A stretch of 5,144 bases of DNA from a halophilic archaeon J07HX64 (GTDB taxonomy: Archaea > Halobacteriota > Halobacteria > Halobacteriales > Haloarculaceae), in the NCBI GenBank assembly GCA_000416085.1, contig KE356579.1, positions 2,832,425-2,837,568 of the forward strand, in the 5' to 3' direction. Of the stretch, positions 1-4,552 are shown one piece after another (positions within the stretch are counted from its first letter, which is position 1; the number at the start of each line of letters is the position of its first letter). A program made the translations under genes and the position numbers. The notes beneath the pieces are model-generated. The model saw only the letters and a program-made list of their open reading frames with translations, made no database searches and had not been told where the DNA came from.

Positions 1-103
1 CCACCGCCTCCTCGAAGCTGGCAGACTCCACGGGCGCAGACTCCCAGACCGTCCGGTCGAGCTGTTCGAGCTCCGCGTCGGTGAGCCGGGTATCCTCGAC
101 CAT
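1..103 (-). CDS. mamB: Glutamate (methylaspartate) mutase large/epsilon subunit, N-terminal 34 codons only
   Basis: The reading frame opens with ATG at 101-103 and runs off the left edge, so only 34 residues are visible. They contain RLTDAELEQL, then TVWES, a Pro, and end in FEEAV. This follows the remembered N-terminus of clostridial GlmE (T-D-x-E-F, E-V-L, W-P-T-G, L-Q-E-A-V), with the same spacing between the TD..E, V, P and EAV positions. The large subunit is the TIM-barrel part of adenosylcobalamin-dependent glutamate mutase, which converts L-glutamate to (2S,3S)-3-methylaspartate. The start lies 5 bp after the stop of the small-subunit gene, so the two are almost certainly co-transcribed. 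There is no strong ribosome-binding site before the start, which fits translational coupling. The N-terminal resemblance alone is modest; the main support is the adjacent mamA gene. Confidence 0.8.
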   Translation of the reverse strand, partial: MVEDTRLTDAELEQLDRTVWESAPVESASFEEAV

Positions 104-108
104 CGGTC

Positions 109-552
109 TCACGAGCGGGCCCGTGTGAGCTGGGTGGACCGTTCGTCCATCCCGAGTTCGGCACGGAGTGTCGAGACGACCTCTTCGAACTCCACGTCGG
201 CGTCGAACACGCCGTCGAAACCCATCTCTCGGAACTGCCGTCGGACCGTCTCGAACTCACTCTGTCCGACCGCGAGGTTCCCGCCGATGTAGGTCATCGG
301 GTCGACATCCGCCTCGGCGAGCCCCTCGTGGAGACCCTCACAGTCCTGTTCGGCGTGGCCGTACAGCGAGGAGACCAGAACGGCACTCGCGTCGGTCTCG
401 GCCGCCGCCTCGACGAACGCCTCCTTTGGCGTCTGTGCACCGAGGTTCCGGACGTCGAACCCGGCCTCCTTCAGGGCGTGTTCGAGCAGGGTGATCCCGA
501 CAACGTGTGCGTCCGATCCGATTGTACCGACGACGACGGAAGGCTCAGACAT
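109..552 (-). CDS. mamA: Glutamate (methylaspartate) mutase small/sigma subunit, B12-binding
   Basis: This 147-residue protein is a stand-alone cobalamin-binding (Rossmann-like) subunit, close to the 137 residues of clostridial GlmS. The B12 signature is complete: D14-A-H16-V-V-G19, in which His16 should replace the lower axial base on cobalt, then S61-x-L63 inside VSSLYGHAEQD, and G90-G91 in YIGGN. These positions match GlmS almost residue for residue. With the large subunit it forms glutamate mutase, which in haloarchaea feeds the methylaspartate cycle, a cytoplasmic route of acetyl-CoA assimilation. ATG at 550-552 was chosen because MSEPSVVVGTIGSD aligns with the GlmS N-terminus. An in-frame ATG at 610-612 would add 20 unconserved residues and lies upstream of a TATA-like box. 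mamB follows 5 bp downstream. The alternative, a corrinoid protein of another mutase, is unlikely given the SLYGHAE motif and stand-alone size. Confidence 0.95.
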   Translation of the reverse strand: MSEPSVVVGTIGSDAHVVGITLLEHALKEAGFDVRNLGAQTPKEAFVEAAAETDASAVLVSSLYGHAEQDCEGLHEGLAEADVDPMTYIGGNLAVGQSEFETVRRQFREMGFDGVFDADVEFEEVVSTLRAELGMDERSTQLTRARS

Positions 553-580
553 CGGTTCAGTTACTTCTGTCTCCCCCGTG

Positions 581-590
581 GGTAATAAGA
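581..590 (-). promoter_or_regulatory. Probable TATA-box promoter of mamA-mamB
   Basis: On the minus strand this reads TCTTATTACC. The TTATTA core (583-588) is centred about 33 nt upstream of the chosen mamA ATG. With an archaeal spacing of about 26 nt from the TATA centre, transcription would begin near 560 and leave a leader of only a few bases, which is common in haloarchaea. The preceding BRE position is not a strong match. A second TATA-like element lies farther upstream at 702-709. Confidence 0.45.
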
Positions 591-608
591 ATGTCGAACC
601 TCGAATCG

Positions 609-683
609 ACATCTGTCGTAATCAGGGGACGAGAGCCGTTGCCCGCCGACGGGGTTGTGACATCGTGAGACATCGACAGATGT
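609..683. repeat. 10-bp perfect inverted repeat upstream of mamA, possible operator
   Basis: ACATCTGTCG at 609-618 is the exact reverse complement of CGACAGATGT at 674-683. The right arm is preceded by two copies of GACATCG exactly 10 bp apart (659-665 and 669-675), one helical turn, and GACATCT recurs at 608-614. The left arm lies about 20 bp upstream of the mamA TATA box, where archaeal activators commonly bind. The stretch codes for nothing recognisable. An operator role is inference from placement and symmetry only. Confidence 0.35.
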
Positions 684-698
684 GCGTAGCACAGCATC

Positions 699-711
699 CT
701 TCATAAATGTT
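699..711 (-). promoter_or_regulatory. Second TATA-like element upstream of mamA
   Basis: On the minus strand the stretch reads GAACATTTATGAA. TTTATG is closer to the haloarchaeal TATA consensus than the proximal box and is preceded by an AA-containing BRE-like sequence. Transcription from it would start near 678 and give mamA a leader of about 125 nt that includes the GACATCG and inverted-repeat region only in part. It could be an alternative promoter or a chance AT-rich spot between genes. Confidence 0.25.
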
Positions 712-775
712 CATGATGTACTCTGGGGTCGGCACTGTCGTCACTACCCGGAACTGAGCAGAGAGTCGGTGCCAC

Positions 776-1162
776 TCAGGTGTCGTACTCCACTTTCCTC
801 AGGATAATAACGTCGTTGCCGACCACGAGTGTGCCCGAGAGCCGTTCCTCGAGCAGGAGCGACTGCGTGAGCGGGTCGATCCGCGCCTTTCCGGTTGAGG
901 TCCGCTCGGAGATACCGATACAGACGCAGCTGGCCGCGCGGTCGACGACAAACTCGACAGTCGACGGGATATCCGGTAGACAGCGGGTGGTGTAGTCGAC
1001 ACCGTAGTTCCGGGTCGGACCGACCGCCTTGACGAGCGGGTCGAGGCTGTCGACGGTGGGGAGTCGGACGAGGTGGACTGTCGCGTGCTCCGAAACGACC
1101 GAGCGGAGCGCCTCCCTGACCGGCTCCTCTTGCTGTGCCGACCTGACAACGATTACGCTCAT
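776..1162 (-). CDS. Small UspA-like (universal stress protein superfamily) protein
   Basis: This 128-residue protein ends like a UspA domain: CVCIGISERTSTGKARI followed by QSLLLEERLSGTLVV corresponds to the usual 'vvIGlrrRspvGKlllGs..q.vLl...cPVLvV' segment. It is degenerate. The first strand lacks the usual 'vDGSe' stretch after the beta strand, and the ATP-site pattern G-x2-G-x9-G-(S/T) is not present because the distal glycines are replaced (ISERTSTGKARIDPLT). Nucleotide binding is therefore doubtful. The ATG at 1160-1162 overlaps the stop of the upstream Bat-type regulator gene in an ATGA arrangement, so the pair is one operon and probably translationally coupled. A role as a signalling or partner subunit for that regulator is inference. 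The mamA gene follows after a 223-bp gap on the same strand. A divergent hypothetical of the HUP fold is the alternative. Confidence 0.7.
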   Translation of the reverse strand: MSVIVVRSAQQEEPVREALRSVVSEHATVHLVRLPTVDSLDPLVKAVGPTRNYGVDYTTRCLPDIPSTVEFVVDRAASCVCIGISERTSTGKARIDPLTQSLLLEERLSGTLVVGNDVIILRKVEYDT

Positions 1163-1839
1163 CTGTACGCCCCGAACAGAAGCGTACAGAAGTTGTGCTG
1201 GACACGGCGGAGACGCTCGCTCAGGGTCGACCGACTTATGCCTAGTTCACCCGCTATCTCCTCCGCGGTCGCCTCCTGTGGGACCTGGAAGAACCCCATC
1301 TGGTAGGCCGTCTCAAGCACGGACAGTTGCTGCTCGGAGAGTTTGCCCGAGACGCTCTGTCGGACCTTGTCGGTGCCGAGAGGGAACCCCGGCCGGTCGG
1401 TCTGTGTCGTTCCGACGAGTTTCAGTGACCCGTGCACCTCCTCGACGGCACCGGCGACCTGCTTCAGGTGCTGCCAGTCACGGACCGAGGTCACCACCTC
1501 GAGGTGTGCGTTCCGGCCGACGATTCGGTGTGGGACGGCCCGGTTCTCGGTCAGCAGTGACAGCACGGTGATATCCGACCGGTCGGCGACGACACTCACG
1601 TGGTAGGTGTGGTGGCTCGCACCGGTCCGGGAGACGTACACGATATCGGCATCCGGCAGGTCTGCGGAGAGTTGCTCCTCGGAGACACTCGACCCGGAAC
1701 AAACTGTCAGAAAGAGGAGTTCGCCGCTGTCGGGAACCGGAAAGGCGTTATCGACCTCGATGCTCTCGATGTTCTCCCCGGTCTCGAGTAACTGCGATGG
1801 GATACCCGACAGCCCGATCTGGAACTCGACTCTTAGCAT
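1159..1839 (-). CDS. Bat-type HTH_10 transcriptional regulator
   Basis: The last 60 residues are a textbook bacterio-opsin-activator HTH (HTH_10): LSEQQLSVLETAYQMGFFQV, then P.EATAEEIAGELGISRSTLSERLRR, with the recognition helix around ISRSTLSERLRR. The first ~150 residues form the sensor-like N-terminal domain found in many short haloarchaeal Bat homologues; no GAF, PAS or receiver motif is visible, so the signal is unknown. I start at ATG 1837-1839 (226 residues, MLRVEFQIG). A TATA box at 1871-1876 would place the transcription start near 1847, downstream of the alternative ATG at 1852-1854 (231 residues, MTNSD prefix). The gene overlaps the UspA-like gene by 4 bp, and mamA-mamB lies beyond on the same strand. 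It likely binds DNA as a dimer; control of its own operon or of glutamate mutase is inference. Confidence 0.9.
   Translation of the reverse strand: MLRVEFQIGLSGIPSQLLETGENIESIEVDNAFPVPDSGELLFLTVCSGSSVSEEQLSADLPDADIVYVSRTGASHHTYHVSVVADRSDITVLSLLTENRAVPHRIVGRNAHLEVVTSVRDWQHLKQVAGAVEEVHGSLKLVGTTQTDRPGFPLGTDKVRQSVSGKLSEQQLSVLETAYQMGFFQVPQEATAEEIAGELGISRSTLSERLRRVQHNFCTLLFGAYR
1162..1190 (-). promoter_or_regulatory. Stem-loop occluding the usp start codon at the bat/usp overlap
   Basis: TCTGTACGC (1162-1170) and GCGTACAGA (1182-1190) form a perfect 9-bp inverted repeat with an 11-nt loop. In the minus-strand mRNA the last stem base is the A of the usp AUG. The stem also encodes the last residues of the upstream regulator, so a ribosome finishing that gene would melt it. 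This is a plausible coupling device. Pairing strength in vivo at high salt and the function are inference. Confidence 0.45.
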
Positions 1840-1870
1840 GTCAGAGTTTGTCATGGGTATGTCGAGAGTG

Positions 1871-1886
1871 AATATACAGTTTTCCC
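1871..1886 (-). promoter_or_regulatory. BRE/TATA promoter of the bat-like/usp operon
   Basis: On the minus strand the stretch reads GGAAAACTGTATATT. A purine/A-rich BRE-like segment (GGAAAACTG) is followed by TATATT at 1876-1871. This is the best promoter match in the window. Its centre is about 20 nt upstream of ATG 1854 and about 35 nt upstream of ATG 1839, which favours the second start with a leader of roughly 8 nt. Confidence 0.6.
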
Positions 1887-1960
1887 CGGGGTATAGAGAC
1901 CATCAGCAAGCGCTCGGAGAGTGCGAGGTTCGAGACTCGGGGGACCAGCCTGGGATACTC

Positions 1961-3148
1961 TCAGCACTCTATCGACGCCGCAATACTGACCAACTGCTGT
2001 TTGGACAGTGGGCCACGGACCGTCTGTGAAGTGTTCGAACACCGCCACTGAACCATGTTCTCTCCAATCAACGGCGTGAAAATACCGCTCCCGTTGTTGA
2101 TTTCGACCGCCTGCTGTGCCCCAACCGGCTCCCGGTCGAAGGTGAGATTCTGTTTCGATACAGTCAGCGCGGCGAGGTCACTCGTGTACCTGAGTGTCAC
2201 CTCCTCGGTGGTACGCATCGCGTAGCCGGGGCTAAATCTGACCTCGCGCCGACCCTCGTCGAATTTGAGCGTCGCCGGAACGTCGGGGTCGGGAACCTCT
2301 ATATCGGCCGCGGCTCCCAGTTCCTCGCGACTCTCGTAGCGCTGGCGCTCGACGTTGCTGCCGATGTTACGCACCTCTGCGTCGGCCGGTGGGGTGAACT
2401 CGAACAGGCCATCCGGAAGGCCAGGATTGAACGTGACGTTGCGGAGTCGCTGTGACGCCTCGACCTGTTCGTCCGCTGTGGTCAGACTGAACTCCGTTTC
2501 GAGGAGAACGAACTGTTGAGTATCCAGATAGTACGTCCACTCCCAGGTCCGCTCGGTCTGTGTGTCGTTCGCCGTCCCGAGGGTGATGACGTGTGCCTCT
2601 CGGTCAGAAATCGTCTGGGTGCCCTCGTAACTGACTGTCGTCGAGATACTGAGGTCACTGGCGTCTGGCCCGACACCGGACGTGAGTGGAATAAGCGGGA
2701 ACACTGGCGTGAGCGACTTCTCGTCGTTGTTGATTCGAGCGACGACCCGCCGGACCTGTCGGTGCTGTTCCTGGCGCCGTGTGGTCGTATCGAAACCCCG
2801 TACGACCGTCTGTGAGGACAGATTGTAGTCCCACGTCACACTCTCGTTCGAGACACGGACCGTTTGCGTCGACCCGTTTGACAGTGTCCGTTCGTATCTC
2901 TCGCTGGTCCCCGGGCGAATCACTATCTCGCTAGTGCGGACCGCGGTACCGTTGTCGACAGATATGTTCGTGACGTACGTGGCGTTGTACGCGTCGAGTG
3001 ACTCGTAGGTCTCAGCAATTTCGTCGCTCTCCGGGAGACCCCCGTCGTTGGACGGCTCCGCACATCCAGCCATCACGGCGAGGAGAGCGCACAGACAGAC
3101 CGCTAACACCTGTCTATCGAGTAGCCACCGCCCGCGAGTGTTACTCAT
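1961..3148 (-). CDS. Secreted lipoprotein with LolA-like body and DUF4367-type C-terminal domain
   Basis: The 395-residue product starts with a basic N-terminus and a hydrophobic stretch (VLAVCLCALLAVMAGC), giving a lipobox with Cys29. No twin-arginine motif is present, so the Sec route is likely, which is less usual for a haloarchaeal lipoprotein. Residues of about 40-270 have the alternating beta pattern of LolA/LppX-like proteins, including a 'Y.LD...vLle' segment (TYYLDTQQFVLLETE) and GLPDGLFEFTPP. The last ~105 residues resemble the DUF4367 type, with VTLRYTS, NGSGIF.PL, VQWRC and a final PLSKQQLVSIAASIE. Eleven N-x-S/T sequons (first six at N55, 61, 66, 91, 101, 109) suggest heavy surface glycosylation. 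Similar proteins are common and multicopy in haloarchaea; a specific function is not known to me. The bat-like operon lies downstream in the same direction with its own promoter. The protein ends in a Cys. Confidence 0.8.
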   Translation of the reverse strand: MSNTRGRWLLDRQVLAVCLCALLAVMAGCAEPSNDGGLPESDEIAETYESLDAYNATYVTNISVDNGTAVRTSEIVIRPGTSERYERTLSNGSTQTVRVSNESVTWDYNLSSQTVVRGFDTTTRRQEQHRQVRRVVARINNDEKSLTPVFPLIPLTSGVGPDASDLSISTTVSYEGTQTISDREAHVITLGTANDTQTERTWEWTYYLDTQQFVLLETEFSLTTADEQVEASQRLRNVTFNPGLPDGLFEFTPPADAEVRNIGSNVERQRYESREELGAAADIEVPDPDVPATLKFDEGRREVRFSPGYAMRTTEEVTLRYTSDLAALTVSKQNLTFDREPVGAQQAVEINNGSGIFTPLIGENMVQWRCSNTSQTVRGPLSKQQLVSIAASIEC

Positions 3149-3401
3149 TTTCTGTGAGAATCGAACGAATCAGTTACGCTCCCAGTCCATATGACCACGT
3201 TTTGTCACAAATGCATGCAGTCTCAACCTGGGTGTCCTCTCTCCGCGTAATGACACGGTGGTCTGGGCTGTCGACAGGTGTCGCCCGACACATCGCACAC
3301 GCCGGAGCTCTCCTCTGCGACACTCTCGTTGCGGTCCGGAGTCGGCTCAACTGTCCTGTCACTGCCTTCGGTATGGTAATAGTTGAATTAACATATCGGT
3401 T

Positions 3402-3413
3402 GCGCGGCCGCGC
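3402..3413. repeat. 12-bp perfect GC palindrome
   Basis: GCGCGGCCGCGC reads identically on both strands and is bordered by AT-rich DNA (ATTAACATATCGG on the left, TTAGTATTTTTG beginning 17 bp to the right). It could be a protein-binding site, a hairpin at a transcript end, or chance in a GC-rich genome. No second copy was seen in the window. Confidence 0.4.
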
Positions 3414-3430
3414 GGGTGGATGACGACTCA

Positions 3431-3639
3431 TTAGTATTTTTGTGTTTGCCGTCGAATAAGAAAAGAGCGGTGTTCCGAAGTGGAGCCCGAGTAACGGCGG
3501 CGGTTGTGGGACGACTCGTCGAGCTTCTCCAGGTGGGACATCACGCCGCGCCCGTGTCCTCGTGCGGCGAGCCCGTCCCAGTCGTCGAGGTCCTCAACGC
3601 CGACGAGTTCCCCCCAAGATCGCGCTCCTCGCCAGTCAC
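3431..3639 (-). pseudogene. Possible frameshifted small acidic protein gene downstream of the integrase fragment
   Basis: A GTG at 3637-3639 opens VTGEERDLGG. At a run of six G (forward C, 3610-3615) the frame changes, and the adjacent frame continues ELVGVEDLDDWDGLAARG and then VMSHLEKLDES before becoming basic and ending at 3431. One additional G in the run would join both parts into a strongly acidic, haloarchaeal-looking polypeptide of about 69 residues. GTG lies 32 bp after the integrase stop on the same strand. I do not recognise the family. The rival reading is the codon-aligned plus-strand frame 3416-3646, which is uninterrupted, so this call is weak; it could equally be non-coding or a remnant. 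Confidence 0.25.
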
Positions 3640-3671
3640 ACCGTGAAAAGGAACATCTTTACACGGTACCG

Positions 3672-4154
3672 TCACCCCCACCCGGCGGTTTCCATTTCTT
3701 CGGCGACGGTCGAATCTCGCGGCCGGTCCAGGTACGGCTTGATACTCTGAAACTCCTCCCAGCCGCCGAGTCGCATTAGGACTCGAGGGTTCACACCGCA
3801 GTTGACGAGGAGGTAGTTCGCCCAGTACCGCCGGAGGTCGTGGCTGGAGAGGTCAAGAAACCGCTCGGTACCGGTCGTCTCGTACGCCCCCCGCGCGAGG
3901 CGTTTCACAACTCGGCGGCCGCTGGTCGGTGCGAGGTGTCCGCCCTCCCAACTCGGGAGCACTGAATCGGCGGCGGCGAGGCCGAACAGACTGACGGTGT
4001 CGGCCGCCGTCTGTCCCGGGAGCCGGTCCCTGGCGGACAGCCCGAACCGGAGGAGGTCGTGCTCCGGGCGTGACTGTATCCGGGGGAACTCGGCAACCAG
4101 CGCCAGAGAGTCGATGACGACGCGCTTCGGTATCTCGGAAGATCCCGGCGCCAA
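3672..4154 (-). pseudogene. Tyrosine recombinase/integrase, C-terminal catalytic fragment
   Basis: The 160-residue frame (TTG at 4152-4154, the only available early start) carries the C-terminal half of a haloarchaeal phage-type integrase. The catalytic motifs are H105-D-L-R108 in SSHDLRRYWANYLL, W132 in LGGW (the His/Trp position) and Y141 in KPYLDRP. Spacing R108 to W132 to Y141 (24 and 9) is essentially that of XerD (23 and 9). Residues 7-15 (EIPKRVVID) probably correspond to the segment following the catalytic-Lys hairpin. Missing are the first catalytic Arg region and the whole N-terminal core-binding domain; an in-frame stop at 4164-4166 closes the frame. A complete protein would be about 300-400 residues, so this should be inactive alone. 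It was probably truncated when the neighbouring plus-strand gene or its promoter region came to lie at 4155-4200. It marks a former integrative element. Confidence 0.8.
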
Positions 4155-4200
4155 CTGGGTCGTTCATTCAGATTTTTCCGTCCACTCGACATGGTCTCTT

Positions 4201-4515
4201 ATGACCAAGCGAACCCGGCGTGAGTGGCTGTGTCTCGTTGGGGCCGGCGGCGTGGCTGGTCTCGCTAGCTGTAGCTCATCCCAGAAGCCCGTCACCGCAA
4301 AGTGGACCTTCGAGACTGGGCGGATTGTGGCTTCATCGCCGACAGTCGTCGATAGCACTGTCTACGTCGGGAAGTTACACGACAACGTATACGCATTGTC
4401 GGCCACCGCCGGCACCGAGCAGTGGGTTCAAGCGGCGAGTGGTGGGTATTCGTCGCCGGCAGTCGTTGATGACACCGTCTACTTCGGGAGGGGTGACATA
4501 TACGCTCGCGCGTGA
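4201..4515 (+). pseudogene. Truncated Tat lipoprotein with PQQ-type beta-propeller repeats
   Basis: The frame starts at ATG 4201 with a twin-arginine signal (TRREWLC, then a Gly/Ala-rich hydrophobic stretch) and a lipobox LASC at Cys24, as in many haloarchaeal Tat-exported lipoproteins. After it come beta-propeller repeats of the BamB/PQQ-binding-like kind: VASSPTVVDSTVYVG.LHDNVYALSATAGTEQW, followed by YSSPAVVDDTVYFGRGDIYA. The second repeat then breaks off within the 'GD.NVYALDA' segment and a stop follows at 4513. Family members generally have about 350-400 residues and 6-8 repeats; this has 104 residues, so it should not fold into a closed propeller. It is the only gene here on the plus strand and faces the S74-type gene, with 37 bp between stops. 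A weak AT-rich stretch (CAGATTTTTCC, 4168-4178) lies at promoter distance from the ATG. Best explained as a 3'-truncated remnant, though expression of a short surface lipoprotein cannot be excluded. Confidence 0.8.
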
Positions 4516-4552
4516 GTGCAGTCGCGCACAGGGTGGGCACAGCCAACGGCGG

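Larger units (their letters stand above)
3149..3671. other. 523-bp stretch without a confident gene
   Basis: This lies between the lipoprotein start and the integrase fragment. Open frames here do not look haloarchaeal on either strand (basic, Cys/Pro/Arg-rich) except for the acidic minus-strand frame at 3431-3639, described separately. An intact plus-strand frame (GTG 3416 to TGA 3646, 76 codons) overlaps it in codon register; it has a TTAACAT box about 26 nt upstream but no recognisable domain. The 3370-3480 part is AT-rich for this genome and may hold promoters. No clear TATA box could be assigned to the lipoprotein gene (CATATGG lies 41-47 nt upstream, GTAACTG about 28 nt). Confidence 0.5.

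Noticed and set aside
553..612. 20-residue N-terminal extension of mamA from ATG 610-612
   Set aside because: The extension shows no similarity to GlmS and lies upstream of the proximal TATA-like box. The conserved domain begins at the internal ATG 550-552.
744..1205. 153-codon minus-strand frame overlapping the usp gene
   Set aside because: It is a Pro/Arg-rich shadow in another frame of the bat/usp region, without the acidic composition of the real genes.
1029..1571. 180-codon plus-strand frame opposite the Bat-type regulator
   Set aside because: It is Arg/Ser/Pro-rich and antisense to a clear HTH_10 gene, so it is a GC-rich shadow.
1919..1944. GGTTCGAGACTCGGGGGACCA resembles the T-arm and CCA end of a tRNA, a possible integrase target remnant
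   Set aside because: With the canonical 7-nt loop only two stem pairs form (one of them G-U) and the next positions mismatch. No D-arm, anticodon arm or matching acceptor strand is present on either side.
3232..3390. Minus-strand frame with Cys and His residues (CDVSGDTC, PPCHYAERGH), possible small zinc-finger protein
   Set aside because: It has no usable start codon before the Cys motif, and the spacing does not match the CPxCG pairs usual in haloarchaeal small zinc-finger proteins.
4508..4527. GCGCG/CGCGC hairpin between the convergent lipoprotein remnant and S74 gene as a terminator
   Set aside because: The stem is only five pairs with a 10-nt loop and has no T-run on either strand. Such pairing is expected by chance in GC-rich DNA.
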